Shown: piece by piece, positions 30,151 through 42,309 of the stretch
How the letters are laid out: the number at the start of each line of letters is the position of its first letter
Position numbering within the stretch: the first letter of the stretch is position 1
From: Liopterus haemorrhoidalis
Lineage: Eukaryota > Arthropoda > Insecta > Coleoptera > Dytiscidae
Assembly (NCBI GenBank): GCA_963971575.1
Contig: OZ020615.1
Location: 60,335,379 to 60,399,378, forward strand
Direction: 5' to 3'
Length of the DNA stretch: 64,000 nucleotides
Notes under the pieces: model-generated
What the model saw: only the letters and a program-made list of their open reading frames with translations
What the model was told of the DNA's origin: nothing
Database searches by the model: none
Made by a program: the position numbers and the translations under genes

Positions 30151-31639
30151 GTGTAGGCTATATTTCTTTTTATTTTATTTTTTTTGTTTTATGGCGTTAC
30201 AATACTATTATAATATTATTTAAATAAGATTTGTCCTGGCTAATTGCCTTATTAGCAAGGCCCTAAACGTGGGAAAAAATATTATTTTTATTTAATTAAA
30301 TTAATTTTTGTGCATACATATTTTATATTTCTAGTTAACCGTAAAAAAATATCTGAGCAAACGCCGAAATAACATCGTTTTCGCAATATCGATGTCGAAA
30401 CCATCGGCAGTTAAAAAACTTCGATGTCTAAAAAATATCGAACGATATTCGTCCCTAGAAATACCACGTCTAATAGATATTTAAATACTAAAATATACCT
30501 ACAAAAATGCTATAAATATTTGTTTTTTTTTTATTCTGATATTTATTTCAACTGTCATTTTGAAATCAAAACATGTAATTAGACCCTAAATGGTTGAAAT
30601 TTAAAAAAAGCACCTCGAGATTTGAAGATTAATGATATGTCTATTCTTGTCCAATGCATTTGGCATGTCAAGTGCAATTATTCTGGATATTTACGTCTGG
30701 AATAATGGTTGTTATTTGAATTTAAATCCAAAAAGAGAAATAGAAAATAACGTAATATTACGTGTGAAAATTAAAGAGAAGGAAAATTCTTTCAACTCTA
30801 CTAGAGCCATTCTAAGACTTTATAAGCTGTATTCCTAAACCCGTCAAAAAAGGATTTGGATTAGGATAATATTTTGGATTAAGATAATCTTACACTAAAC
30901 CTAATAGAAAATATAATAAAGTTAGTTCGTAAAGTTAATCAAAGATTAATTTAATCCATAATTAATCTTTGAGTTCATATGAAGTTATACATCAAATTTA
31001 CGTTTTATAAGAATAATAATCCTATTTTATTGAATTGTTCCTGAGAGTATAATTGAATACAGATTGTCTTTTTTTTATTACAAGCCATAAAATATATATT
31101 GTCTATAGAGTGCGGCCAGTTTTGGTCTTAATACTTTTTTATCATACTTAATTGAAAAAAAAAACATTGTATTTGTGTCCTTGTCTTCTGTTGTGTCCAG
31201 ACATTTTTTGTTTTGGTATCTTATAATCCCCTGAAACATGTAGAAACGAAATATGAGGACGAAAAATATAAAAAAAAACTGATATGGCAATATTATTTAT
31301 ATAAATATGATTAAATAGTTTAGCAGTGGACGTTCTTCAGCTTAAACGGTAAGCATCGACGCCTTCTTCAAGAGACGCTTAAATAAGGTTGATCATTACT
31401 TGATCTATTTCCGAATTTTTAGGGGCACTAAACATTAAATTGCATTGCGGAATCAGGACTTCTAGACTCGGAACTGAGTTGACGAATCGGTTGTTAGATA
31501 ATGATACAGAAACAGAAAATTTAAAGAAAATTTTGCGCAAATAGCCCTCAATACTGTGCGCTAATCATCTTAAATAACTCATAATAAGAAAAAAACTACG
31601 GTACAAAAAATACTACGATTTACAAAACTATAGTCCAAA
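30151..31639. other. AT-rich intronic interval
   Basis: Contains a hairpin at 30938-30973 (TCAAAGATTAAT inverted around a short loop) and ATCGATGTCGAAA/AATATCGAACGATATT motifs at 30380-30470 that look like a decayed terminal-repeat element. Reading frames of 60-70 codons here have no recognisable motif. Confidence 0.4.
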
Positions 31640-32035
31640 GTAATATTGAGCAGAGAACTGGGTTATGATCAAGAGGATTCGAAATAAAATCACAGCTACG
31701 GAAATGGAATACTGGACAATATGTAGGGTCACAAGAATGGATAGGATTAGAAATGCAGAAATACAAAGAATAATGGGTGTAGAAAAGAGTATTTTAATGC
31801 ATATTAAGAAAAGAGATTCGTCTGGTACGGCCATGTTAGGAGAGCAAATGAAGGAAGATGGATAAATAGAGTGACCGCTCAATAGGACGAAGAACGAGAG
31901 GTGGACTAAGGAGATTGTGGCGGGATGAAGAAGATGATGCCATGGTGAAAAGAGGCCTGAAAGATAGAGAGTGGGAAGATGAAAATAACTGTAGAATCAA
32001 ACTCAGAGAGGGGAAACAGCGTCAGCCGTAGAAAA
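31640..32035 (+). pseudogene. LINE C-terminal region fragment
   Basis: Frames read ITATEMEYWTICRVTRMDRI, RNAEIQRIMGVEKSILMHIK, then after a frameshift KRFVWYGHVRRANEGRW and, after another, RTRGGLRRLWRDEEDDAMVK, RGLKDREWEDENN. The signature EMxxWRxxxRxxRxDRxRNExIRxxMG...WYGHVxR lies after the RT in common insect non-LTR elements. It ends about 15 bases before the pogo element at 32052, so it may have been its target. Confidence 0.8.
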
Positions 32036-32051
32036 CCCTGATATTGATATA

Positions 32052-32691
32052 CCGTATTTTTCGGACCATAAGACGCACCTTTTTACGCAGAAAAATTGAC
32101 TTAAAATTGGGGTGCGGCTTACGGTCCGAATGTATAGATACGTTTAAAAAGTGTGTGATGTTAGTGTGGAATCAATTCAGAGCGCATAAAACAGAATCAA
32201 CCAAGAAAATATAATAGAAATGAATACAGAATTAGCTGTCATTTCTGGAGGCCTTACAAGTCAACCATCCTTTGATGTGTCGATTAATAAACCATTTAAT
32301 AATTTAATGCGGGAAGAGTGGAACAAACGGATGATAAAGCCAAATCAAGATGTTAGCAACAGGCGTATGAAACAGAGAATTTCAGAAGTATCTGGGTAAA
32401 AAATTCATTGGAAGCTGTAAAAGAAAAGACGATTATAAAAGACTTAAAGTCTTTTAAGAAATGCGGTATAATAACGCATTGGATGGTATCGATGATGACT
32501 TGGTTTTGAAGAGATTGACAATAGTTCAGACGAAAATAATACGAACAGTAACATTAACGAGACGAGTGATAGTACAGAGAGTGAAAATGAACAGAAGGTT
32601 GCTGATACAAGTTATAGTTTTTCTAAAAATTGTCTCATCAATTTGGGGTGCGTTTTATCGTCCGGTGCGTCGTATGTTCCGAAAAATAAGG
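32052..32691 (+). mobile_element. pogo/Tigger-type element (640 bp)
   Basis: TA at 32050-32051 and 32692-32693 flanks inverted repeats CCGTATTTTTCGGACCAT and CCTTATTTTTCGGAACAT, followed on both sides by related GACGCACC motifs. The interior keeps the 3' end of a Tigger-like transposase. TA targeting agrees with the pogo group of Tc1/mariner. Confidence 0.88.
32220..32620 (+). pseudogene. Tigger/pogo-like transposase C-terminal part
   Basis: Reads MNTELAVISGGLTSQPSFDV, SINKPFNNLMREEWNKRMI, RRMKQRISEVSG, then a frameshift into KSFKKCGI, NALDGIDDDLVL and an acidic tail (SSDENNTNSNINETSDSTES). This is the end of the DDE_1 domain (LDVxINKPFKxxMRxEWxxWM) and the CGITNALDGxEDD tail of Tigger-like proteins. 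One stop and at least one frameshift are present, and the catalytic core is missing. Confidence 0.82.
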
Positions 32692-32950
32692 TATGTAGGA
32701 TTTACGTCTTAAAAATGAAAAACTACGTCTTTAAAAACACAAATTATATTACAAATCAGTTAATTACGAATTATGAAGACAGAAGAGAATATACTAACAT
32801 TAAAATTCAATTCAACATCAACAATTGCAAATCAATTAACAATAAACAACAGCATTTTTAGTTACTTTAATTGTCTCTCTTTTATCTCAGTCTCTCTTAA
32901 TCTGGTTCATTTATGGTGCAGGAATATAGGAAAATCCCACAACTAGGCCT
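32692..32950. other. Short AT-rich interval
   Basis: Nothing recognised. Confidence 0.4.
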
Positions 32951-33140
32951 TGTCATCCGCCTCGAATGACGCCTTCAATCACTCGAAACGTCTTCATTTT
33001 CCTTAGATTTTTTTTTGCCGTTTTCTTAAATTCTGCCTTCTTCTTATCTGGTGACTTTTTCGTAATAGCTTTAGCTTTCTTCGGTGATGGTCTTCCTCTA
33101 CCACTCTTCCTACTCTTTGGTCTGTAGGAAGATCGCACAT
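32951..33140 (-). pseudogene. Lysine-rich AT-hook-like fragment, possible processed pseudogene
   Basis: The minus strand reads YRPKSRKSGRGRPSPKKAKA, ITKKSPDKKKAEFKKTAKKN and ends VIRGG with a stop. GRGRP is an AT-hook core and the rest is basic repeats as in HMGA or linker-histone tails. Upstream sequence in other frames is unrelated. It might be a retrocopy of a small chromatin protein, or chance low-complexity coding. No poly-A tail or target duplication was confirmed. Confidence 0.25.
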
Positions 33141-33997
33141 ATATAATAAAAAACTCTTTTCGAAAGAGTATTTCACCAATTTTTTATTTTTATATTTACG
33201 ATTTAAAAAATAACGGTTTGTTTTTATTATAATACTTTTTTTGTTGGCGGAACTTAAGATTAAACTGCTTAAAATGGCGTTATATTTAGTAGCTAGGTAG
33301 CTAGTTCCGTATACAACCCTATCTAATTGAACCTCCAAATTCTATTACCGAATTAAGCTGAGCTCTGATACAATAAAGAGTCAGGCTTCCATATCGAATT
33401 GCTTTTTGTACGTTACATTATGGAGCACATGGTAATTTATATCAAAATGTTATAAAAAAAACAAGATAAAAAAGAAAACAAAAAATACAGTTTTGCACAA
33501 ATTTTATTTCTTTTATTTTGTGGTATATTTCTTCTGGTATTTTTTTTAAAAACAGTTCAAAGATAACTTTTTTAAAATTGTAATTTGGACCGTATTTAAT
33601 GATTAGTAATTGTTACAACCTGGATTATAGAATAACATTGTTCTATCATTGTAATCAATTATTTCTTTAAATAATATCCGTATTCAAGAAGCTAATTAAT
33701 AAATAAATTTATTATTATTATTATTATTCAGGTATACTCTATTCGGTATTCAGAAATCGGAATTTGGCATTCAAATTTGTTAAGTGGGAGTAAACTTTCG
33801 AATATTTTTGCAAAATACATTTTGTCAAGTATGTTTAAAATGTAGCATATACTAAACATTATGAACATTAATAAACTAAAATTTAATTATTATTACTGGG
33901 GAATTAAATTATTTAATCATAACAGATGTAGTTAAAATAACTTTAAAAAATCAGCTGTGGCCACCACAGGACCGACCGCCATCACAAAGTACTTGTT
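33141..33997. other. Intronic interval with a TTA microsatellite
   Basis: TTATTA repeats at about 33708-33728. Otherwise nothing recognised. Confidence 0.45.
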
Positions 33998-34058
33998 TAA
34001 TTAATGCTGCTTTATCAAAAAATGCCTCAAATAAAAGTTGTTAGATATTGCTTTTATA

Positions 34059-34502
34059 CAGGGCTTCGAAACGTTATTTTTTTCGTTTGGGTTTTTGTTC
34101 CGGTTCAGTTAAAAAAAATATCAATTCAGTTCCGGTTTTCGTTCCGGCAAAAATTTCGGTTTTCGGTTCAGTTCCGAGTGATACATTTTTAAATGCTTTT
34201 ATTTGTATTAGAAATTTATTTTCTACTATAATTTAGAAGAACATTTTATTCCTTATTTTGTAATAATCATACCAAAGCCGATGTCGGGGGGGGGGGGGGG
34301 GGTTCTGGGCGTTCAATCCCCCTTCCTCGAAATAATAGAAGCGCATTTTTTTTTACTTGTCAGTTAAATAAATTACGATTTTTTATGCTCATCATTTTAA
34401 AAAATAATATTAAATGAAATGTATTATTTTGGTTCACTCCCATAAACATTATCTGAACCGAAAAAAAAATTTTTTTCGGTTCAGTTCCTGTTCGAAGCCC
34501 TG
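34059..34502. mobile_element. 444-bp hAT MITE with exact 8-bp duplication
   Basis: CTTTTATA at 34051-34058 and 34503-34510 flanks inverted ends CAGGGCTTCGAA. The subterminal sequence is rich in GTTCCGGTT/TTCGGTTCAG repeats on both sides. A 17-base G run lies at 34286-34302. It split the repeat copy at 33998-34876. Confidence 0.92.
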
Positions 34503-34717
34503 CTTTTATAGCAACTTTTTTCAAATAAATTATTTCGAAATATTTCTCTGTGAAATATTCGCAAAAATCTTAAAACCGACACGAGTATTTCCCATTTCTA
34601 GTTAACCGATTTTTATCAAAAGTTGATCAACTCGTGCCATTGATGTCAAAAGCTTAAATATGAAGTTTCATAAATATCCTTTTAGCGGAACGTATTCCTG
34701 CTCTGCACGTGTACACG

Positions 34718-34760
34718 GACCGACAGACAGACAGACAGACACACAGACCGACAGACATCA
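34718..34760. repeat. (GACA)n-type microsatellite
   Basis: CGGACCGACAGACAGACAGA and following ACAGAC units inside the repeat copy. Confidence 0.9.
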
Positions 34761-34876
34761 TGCTAAAAATAGTCAAAACGTTATGTAGGCTCTCAATTCG
34801 TGGAGACCCATCGAAATCTCGATATGTCAATCGGTATAATCACAATACCTCCCTTATATTTGTTGACGGTCGGTAA

Positions 34877-36067
34877 AAATACAGAAATATAGTCAGCTAT
34901 AAAATATTAATTTTGATCACGACTAAATTCAACAATAAACATCTAATTTATTATTTTAAAACGTTTGACCTTATAATTAAAAAAAGACAACCTATAGTGG
35001 CTTTTTGTCTTGGGGTTCCAAAGAAATAGTATTTAAACTGTAGGGTTCCGCAGATGTAAGAAGGTTGGAAACCACTGCTATGGACTATAAGAATACAAGT
35101 TAGTTATACTCTTTTATACTGGTATTTAGTGAACTAAATACACAGCCATTATTAGTGGACTTAAGCATAAACTGACAAAGAGATAACAATCAGTTACATT
35201 TTCCGGTGTTTTGTAGTTTTTAACCCAGTTTACCTGTGTTAACAAAGCACATACTGAATGCAAGGAAATTAAAAATAAATTTCTTGAATAGTAATAAACG
35301 GGTGTTCAAGGCCCGCACATGGGCGGCACACCAAAGGAAGTCGTTTTTAGTAGAAACTTTTTGGTAGAGGATTGTCTTATGTAAGTATGCACAACGGTGG
35401 CATTTGGTTTAGATTCTAATAGAAGACGGCCTTATGTATTGATTGCACACGGGCGGCTAACACCCATACAGGGGCCCTGAATATAATTTATTCAACACTA
35501 ATTCAACATAAACTACCTAGCTGAAACAGGTACGTTTTAAAATAATTCGTTACCTCAAATTTTCTTTTTCTTTCAACAGGTTTCCTTCTTAATGTCTAAA
35601 TAAATCATACTAACCTACTCATATTTGTAATTATTTAATATTAATATGTTAATATCAATAAGACATTAATTAGTTAAGCATGTTCGGCCTCATCTGCGCA
35701 ATAAATGTGACTAAGTATAAATTAATAAGTCATTCATCAGGGATTAGTCTTGTGTGACAACGATACCCGACCAAAAACATAAATCATACAACATATTAAA
35801 ACAAAACTAACAATAAAACTAATAGAATACTAAATCCATTCACAAAGATTTGCTCTTTGTTGTTTCAGGCCGACAAAGAATAGATTTACATTTTGCGTTG
35901 GATATTTAAATATAAATAACAAATATACAATTACGTAAAAATTATGACGCAGTTCATTCATTTGCGATTTGACTACAATTTGGCACATTTAATTTACACA
36001 AATTGTTTACCTATTTTCCTTCGAGAACCGTATCCGTACGACTTCAGTTTGATGGAACCAACTAGCG
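34877..36067. other. Intronic interval with a hAT right-end fragment
   Basis: AAGGTTGGAAACCACTG ending at 35077 looks like a hAT terminus (inward CAGTGGTTTCCAACC). GCACATGGGCGGC at 35316 and GCACACGGGCGGCTAA at 35446 are partial repeats, and the second is also found near 51241. No coding signal. Confidence 0.45.
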
Positions 36068-36180
36068 CAGGGGTCGGCAACCTTTCAGTGACAAAGAGCC
36101 AAATCTATATTGAAAACAAAAACAATAACATGGAAGAGCCGCTAAAAAATATATGCTATATTTAAGAAAAAAACGTAAAT
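36068..36180 (+). mobile_element. hAT left-end fragment
   Basis: CAGGGGTCGGCAACCTTT is a classic hAT 5' terminus, followed by AAAGAGCC and GAAGAGCCGCT motifs typical of such elements. The right end was not found, so it is a fragment. Confidence 0.6.
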
Positions 36181-37946
36181 CTTGTTATTAATATATAATG
36201 TATAAATAAATTAATATTTACTTATACATTTAGTTTGTGATACCTATTGCACTTGCCAGTATATTACAATATAATAATTATTTTACTGGGACGATTGCTA
36301 CGTGCTTAGTGATCGATAAGACTTCAATATTTGGTAAATATTCATCTTTAACTTCGGCAGCACTCAAGTTTCAGGTCAGTAAGATTACTTCTTAACTGAC
36401 TATTAATTTCATATGTAAAAATCCTTAACTCAAGTTAAAATGCTATGTTTTATTTCTTTGTTTGGATTTATCTTCCGAATAACTAGTTAAAACACTTAAC
36501 TTGTTATTTAACAATCGGCCATTAGGTATTAATTTAATTTTAACTGTAGCAAACTTCCAATTATTAGTAGCAATAATTATTAATAATAATTACCAATAAT
36601 AAATAATATTTGAGCTATTAGTTACTTATATTATAATACGGGTATTGTTTCAAACTTCATGTTATTAACTAATAGTTATTTATTGCAAAAAAATTCATGA
36701 GTGCAACTGTGCAACTGCTATTTAGTTACGCTTCAATAGTTTGCAATGAATACGCTTACATGTAAGTAGCTTGCATTTTATGTAATAATTACATATTTTC
36801 CTTCATAGATTTAATCATTTTGTGACATTTATTTTATGATAAATTGTCTTTTTATTATCGTTTTTAAGATGTGTGACAAACAAAATTTAGATTTGATATT
36901 TTAATTAGAGTAATGCTGTCAATTGACTATAATATATGACGTATAATTCGTCGTAAATTAGGGAGCCAGTTACAAGCTATTTACCGGCAACTAACACGTC
37001 GGTGACCGGGCGATAGTTAAGCCAACTCCGCTTCATATTCGACAACGTTCAAACTGAACACTAACACCCGATTATAAGTACAGTATAACCACAATTACTG
37101 CCGTTTCCATTATTGTGATTTTAGTGTTGAATTTTTGTTACTATGTTGACAGTTGTGAAAAATTATAAAAGTCGAACAATTTGTAGTATTTTTAGCTGTC
37201 AGGTAAGAAAGGATAAAGATAGGCATCATAGTTTTTTATTTTTCCTCAGAAAAATTGAGGTAAAGTTAATATCCAAATTTTCATGAGATGATTTTGTTGT
37301 TGAAGGATTAGAGATAGAAACCAGCGGTTTGAAATTTTAAAATCTAGACTTTTATTTATTTTTATTTAATTTAAAACTAGCTAAATAAAAATTAAAGCTG
37401 ACGAATTGAGTAAACGTCTAGTTTGATCCGTGTAGTTTTAAAAATTTCTAAATATTTCATATGCAAAAGACCGTATTTCAAAAACTACATGAGATATGGA
37501 CCTTCGGTTTGAATTTTTAAAATCCTGAGCTTTTAAAGGGCTTTAGGTCTCATATTGAAGCAACTCCCAAACAAACAAATTTTTTGAGAAATTTTTATTT
37601 TATCATTTTTTTATTTGTAATTTCAAGAAATCCTAACTTACGAACAATAAAATATAGGGTACTGCGGTTTGAATTTTTCAAATCTTCGTATATTGTTTAG
37701 TCTAGAAAAAAATTGGGGCCTTAATAACCCAACTTTTACAATAAATATGAATCGTCAAACAAAACCTTTAAAAATGGCAAATAATTTCGTAAGGGGTAAG
37801 AGACGAACGACGTTGTAAATTGAATTTTATTCATGTCACCTCGAAATTTAATCAATTTGGATGAAACAGAAATTTTGAATTCTGTCGAAATCTTACAAAA
37901 AACAATACAAAGGTGATATTTCGTCCAATTTTCCGTTACAGATGGT
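36181..37946. other. Intronic interval, partly decayed repeat
   Basis: 37300-37740 has repeated GGTTTGAATTTTTAAAAT-type phrases resembling the degenerate tandem at 58.6-59.5 kb. A short frame near 37143 with CSIFSCQVRKDKDRHHSF is not secure. Otherwise nothing was recognised. Confidence 0.4.
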
Positions 37947-38475
37947 AATGTTAGCTTCGATGCTTAATGAGGAAATCTTGGAAAGAATTTGCCGAACTTT
38001 TAATAATTAAATATACCTCCCTGTCGGTCAGTGTTCCAGACGTAGTTACTGCAATTTTATTATTTTTAACACTTCCTGTCACTGTGGCAACTGAAGAGCG
38101 TTCTTTTTCCAAATTAAAAATAATAAAAGACTATCTACAAAATTCTACTGGAGAAGAATGTTTACATAATTTATCGTTGTTGAACATTGAGGCTGAATTT
38201 GCAGAAGAAATGGGCATTAAAGACTTAATTAAAGATTTTGCTAATTTAAAATCCAGAATCCAGTATCGTTTGTTTGATATTATTTATTTTTCTTTTATAT
38301 TCATAATAAAATATGTATTATAAAGTAAAATGATTCTTTGTGTAAGAAGAATCCAAGGTTAAATTTCTTCAAAATTATGGGACGCTATATACGAAAAGAA
38401 AAAAATCGCATAAGCTTGGGGGGCCGATCTAATTTTTTGCGGGGGGGGGGAGCAAAATTTGTTGTTCCGCTACTG
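37947..38475 (+). pseudogene. hAT transposase C-terminal region (ZMYM1-like) with right element end
   Basis: From 37967 the frame reads LLIIKYTSLSVSVPDVVTAI, LFLTLPVTVATEERSFSKLK, IIKDYLQNSTGEECLHNLSL, LNIEAEFAEEM, ending soon after FANLKSRI. LxLPVxxAxxERSFSKLKxIKxYLRxxMxxERLxxL is the C-terminal dimerisation block of the hAT group that includes ZMYM1-type proteins. The frame upstream is shifted and broken. The element seems to end at GTTCCGCTACTG (38475), inward CAGTAGCGGAAC. The left end was not identified. Confidence 0.8.
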
Positions 38476-39728
38476 GTTGAGGGCGTAATGGATTCATAAT
38501 GGTCTTGTTGTTATGCATGTTTAAATATTTCCTATCCTAGGCATTATTACCAAATAACAGCGAAGTGAAAAATAAAATTATTTTTGTCCCATACTCCGCG
38601 ATTTTTAGCGGCGGCTTTCTGTTCACATAATCGAACGTTTACTGTATTTCAAACGTTCACAATTCGTTTTACCTACCGTTTATCGTTACATCCATTAAAT
38701 AATATTATTATTCACTAATAATGTTTTCACACCCAGTCCACCTTTTATATAAAACAAGCTATTAAGCACACATATTCTCACCAATACAATACAAACACGA
38801 TACATAAAAAAAATAAAGACATAATAATCACTTGAATGCACAATAACTAAGAACAGTATAGTCTTACACAGTCGCCAGTACACACACACAAACACAGATA
38901 TAAACACACATACAGACAGACACAAACACAGACTTGGTTGATTTATGGAGGCACTGGCAAGACTCGGGGTCAGGCCCTTCTCAATTATAAGCTAAGGGGA
39001 CTCATGTTCCTCAGTTCAGAGAATCTTTTCTCTCTTAGATAAATCCATGATGTTTAGGGTGAAATGTTTATGGCGTTTTAATAGGCAAATTTAAATTATA
39101 TGGTATGTTTATGGTGTTTACATTTGGGATTTGTATGTTTTTATGTTTTGTTTGGGGTAATTATTATGTTAACAGGTAGTGGAAGCGATTTATGGCAGTT
39201 TTTTGATGTTTATGTTGTTACTTAATCAGTTGGATATGTTTATGTGTTTGAGAGGTTATATGTTGACTTTTATGTGTTGTTTTGAATAATTATAGGTAGC
39301 TAAAGGAAGCCGCATGATTTTTATTAGATCTTTCTTTATTTATGATCTTTTTTGCCTAGTTTTATGTATAAAAAAGTGTTACTATTTTCCGGTAATAAAT
39401 GGTATCACGTTTTCTTGTTTATTTTGCAAGAATATTGAAATAGATCTGGAACTTTTTGCTAATTCAATATTGCAGTTTTTGGTACATTGCATTTCTAAAT
39501 CTATTGAATATTGCTCCAATATTGAATCTTTAGAAGCAAAAAGTTTCAGGTTTTATTTATATTATTACTTTACGACTATTGTAAAAATATTAGTCCTTTT
39601 TTCTATATATAAAAGGCGCAATTCCATATGCTCTTAAACATGCTCCAGAAAATAAATGCAATGGAATTATTAAATTAAATGTAATGAAATAATTTTTTTT
39701 CTTCTGCTCTATGTCAAGGCTTTCCAAG
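38476..39728. other. Intronic interval with CA-rich microsatellite
   Basis: CACACACAAACACAG-type repeats lie at 38879-38935. 39040-39300 has recurring GTTTATGG/TTTTATGT phrases. A 107-codon frame at 39314-39637 is Phe/Ile/Tyr-rich, has no recognised domain, and is best treated as chance. Confidence 0.4.
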
Positions 39729-39730
39729 TA

Positions 39731-40467
39731 CGAGGTTTGCGTTTTATATTTCGGGATTTGTGATCAAAAACAATTATTTATCAACAAAAATGGCTTTATT
39801 GTATTTCAAAATATTCTCCATGAAGATCAATACACTTTTGCATGTGTTTGAATCAATTTTCGAAACACTTTTTCCACTCCGATTGAGGCTTTTTCCACTT
39901 CGTTGTGAAATTATGTAGGATCCAACGTGAACAATTATTTTTTACAACTTTCGTCGTGGGTTAACCCAACAACAGTGCATCGATAAACTTAATTCGATTT
40001 TTGGCGATAAAGCACCATCAAGGACTACTGTATATCGATGGTTTGCCGACTTCAATCGTGGCCGTAGTTCGCTTAAGGACGAAAGTCGTCCAAAATCGGT
40101 TATTGTTCCGGAAAACATTGGTGCTATGCGTGAACTGACACTGCAAGATCGTCATGTGACTGATCGTGAGATTGTGGTATCCTTGGGTATTAGTGGAACC
40201 AGCATAAATTCACTATTTCATAAATATTTGTCCGTCAAGAAGATTTGTTCGCGTTGTATCCCACATAATTTGACAATTGCAGAAGAAAAAGCCTCAATCG
40301 GAGTGGAAAAAGTGCTTCGAAAATTGGTTCAAACGCATTCAAAAGTATGTTTCATGGAGTAATTCAAGTAATTTTCATGTAGAATATTTTGAAAAACAAT
40401 AAAGCCACTTTTGTTGATAAATAATTGTTTTTGATCTCAAATCTCGAAATATAAAAGGCAACCCTCA
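39731..40467 (+). mobile_element. Mariner derivative with about 175-bp inverted ends
   Basis: TA at 39729-39730 and 40468-40469 bounds it. The terminal 175 bp at each side are inverted copies of one another (left from CGAGGTTTGCGTTTTATATT, right ending AAAAGGCAACCCTCA). Both arms contain the 3' end of a mariner transposase gene (SEWKKCFENWF region). Between them is the 5' part of the gene. Normal mariner repeats are about 30 bp, so an inverted duplication of the 3' end has replaced the left terminus. Confidence 0.82.
39965..40362 (+). pseudogene. Mariner transposase with catalytic domain deleted
   Basis: The frame reads LTQQQCIDKLNSIFGDKAPS, RTTVYRWFADFNRGRSSLKD, ESRPKSVIVPENIGAMRELT, VTDREIVVSLGISGTSINSL and CSRCIPHNLTIAEEK, i.e. 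both helix-turn-helix modules. It then jumps directly, with a frame change, to the C-terminal end (SEWKKCFENWFKRIQK). The three catalytic acids are absent. It is close to the mariner at 17040-18228. Confidence 0.85.
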
Positions 40468-40469
40468 TA

Positions 40470-40859
40470 CTTTGCTGTTTATATTATCCCATAATCTGAG
40501 CAGTTAATTCAATACAAATCCCAAAGTTCCCCAAAATTAAACATAACAGTTGTTGTTAGTCCGGTATTAAAACATCTGTGATTTTTTTAAGTTGGGTAAT
40601 AAATAACATTGAAGAGCAATGTTCATTGTGTTTCTCAAACCGAGTCTCAAATTGAAATGGGGTGTAAATATAATGACAATATCTACACGTCATAACTTTA
40701 AACTTTTGGACCGTGGTACCGTGGCAGAGAGAGGCAAAGAGGGGCATAAAGTCGCGCCCTGCAACGGTAGATTTAGGATCATCGCGGTCAAAGATCTAAC
40801 AATGAAGATCTTACAGTATCGGAGTAAAATAATTTTAAACGAAGCACTTTTATTTTTCT
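40470..40859. other. Intronic interval, nothing recognised
   Basis: An 84-codon frame (40619-40873) has no recognised motif and ends in a T run. Confidence 0.4.
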
Positions 40860-41800
40860 TTTTTTTTATTTAGGCAAAAATACTGGTATGTCTTCTAGGA
40901 ATTTTAGTAGAGTTTCTATTGTTTTGTTGTCGTTAGGGCTTGTTGTAATGTAGAGGGAATTTTATGTGTTTTCCTTTCGTTATTATATTACTTGCAGATC
41001 ATCAAGATATGTTCAACTGTCAGTTCTGTGGCACATTCTTCGCATATGGGTGCTTGTAGTTTGTGGAATACGTATTGGTGTGTAATCGCCGTATGTCCAA
41101 TTCGTAGTCTCGTCAATATAATATGGTCTCGTCGGTTTCTGGTTAGGGTTCATTTCTTCGTCCTGTTTTATATGTCGTAATTTATTGTTTTTCGTCAGTC
41201 TCCACTCTAGTTCCCAGACTTCTTTAATTTTGTGTTTAATCCCAGTTCTTGAAGTCATAGATTGGCTTCAGTATTTCTGTTGTGGCTGTTGTTGTTGCCT
41301 TTTTTGCGACTTCGTCTGCTATATTGGTGCCTTCTATATCTACATGGGATGGGATCCATAAGATAGTTACTTCTTTGTTACTTGTTTGGTTAATGCGTTG
41401 TGTATGTTGGCTTGTGTTTCTTGTATCATGGGATGTTTCGAGTAAGTTTCTTGAATACTTTGAACAGAACTTAGAGAATCTGTTATTATTATGAATTTAT
41501 TTCTATTGTCTCTCTTGATCAATCTGGTCGCTTCTAGGATGCTGTACACTTCTGCAGTGTACACACTGCTTACAGAATGTAAATGGATCATGTACTCCTG
41601 TTTATCTATGATGGTTGCTGCGCCGGTATTATGTCCTATTCTTGAGCCGTCATAATTTCTTTGAATCTTTCCCGATAGACTTGTGGGTCCGTTTCTTGTT
41701 TCGGATATTTGACCAGTGTTGTGTTAAACTGGTTATTTTGCTTTGCCACCAATAATTTTGTAACTAGTTCTACTTAATTTGAACTATGTTTTTTGGTGAA
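40860..41800 (-). pseudogene. LINE 3' end with RNase H domain and zinc-ribbon
   Basis: Minus-strand frames read YDGSRIGHNTGAATIID, YTAEVYSILEATRLIK, FIIITDSLSSVQSIQETYS (RNase H, with conserved D, E and D), then VTILWIPSHVDIEGTNIADE and VAKKA (the WxPxHxxxxGNexAD block). They continue through RVETDEKQ and DYELDIRRLHTNTYS (decayed TRLRxGHTRLTH) to CEECATELTVEHILMICK-like residues, the post-RNase H zinc-ribbon. Several stops and frameshifts occur. This architecture marks the Jockey/R1/I group of non-LTR elements. It is truncated at its 5' side near 41800. Confidence 0.82.
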
Positions 41801-42309
41801 AACATGTAGTGTTCTTTTTTATCTAAATTTCAATCATTTTTTCAAATTTAAAAACAATACATTTTGTATTAGTCATTGTTCTCCAATATTTCATTATAAA
41901 ACAGAATCCGGTCTAGTTCTATGTGTTTCAAACACTTCTCTCAGAAAACACAGCAGTGTACATTACATAATTAATAATATTATCATTAATTTCAATCAAG
42001 TATCGTGTCAAAATTAACATACATTAACCATTTATTATTTTTATCACCGTTGTAAATTGTAACACAGAAGATACTTCTTCATAATATACTTATCAGACCA
42101 AATGTCCATCTCAATTGCGATGCATCTTGCCAGAAACAATAACAAAAGTAAAAGATATGCAACGAAATAACGTGTTTTATAATCGGAAATAAAGATATTA
42201 TTTTAATGAAGACTGAGACATACAATATGTACTACGGAAGTGTGATAATAAAATTAATGATCGTTCACAGCAAAAGAATAAATAAAACAAATAAATAAAT
42301 TAACTTATT
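41801..42309. other. Intronic interval, nothing recognised
   Basis: No structure recognised. Confidence 0.4.

Larger units (their letters stand above)
33998..34876. repeat. Third, diverged copy of the 14.6-17.0 kb repeat family
   Basis: Outside the MITE at 34059-34502 it reads like the left arm of the 14.56-17.03 kb structure: TTTATCAAAAAATGCCTCAA, AAATATTCGCAAAAATCTTA, CGACACGAGTA, a GACA-type microsatellite (34718-34758) where the other copies have a TGTG run, and finally a CTCGATATGTCAATCGG / GGTCGGTAAAA end. It includes a segment (34600-34720) not seen in the left arm copy. Confidence 0.7.

Noticed and set aside
30360..30480. ATCGATG/CGAACGATAT motif cluster as a transposon
   Set aside because: Inverted matches are short and no target duplication could be found.
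37143..37290. Short frame with CSIFSCQVRKDKDRHHSF resembling a THAP zinc finger
   Set aside because: Only a few residues fit, the rest of the domain is absent, and a splice-like GTAAGA falls inside it.
39314..39637. 107-codon frame
   Set aside because: Hydrophobic AT-rich composition, no recognisable motif and no supporting neighbour.
41282..41494. Plus-strand frame MAVVVAFFATSSAILVP
   Set aside because: Antisense shadow of the LINE RNase H domain on the minus strand.
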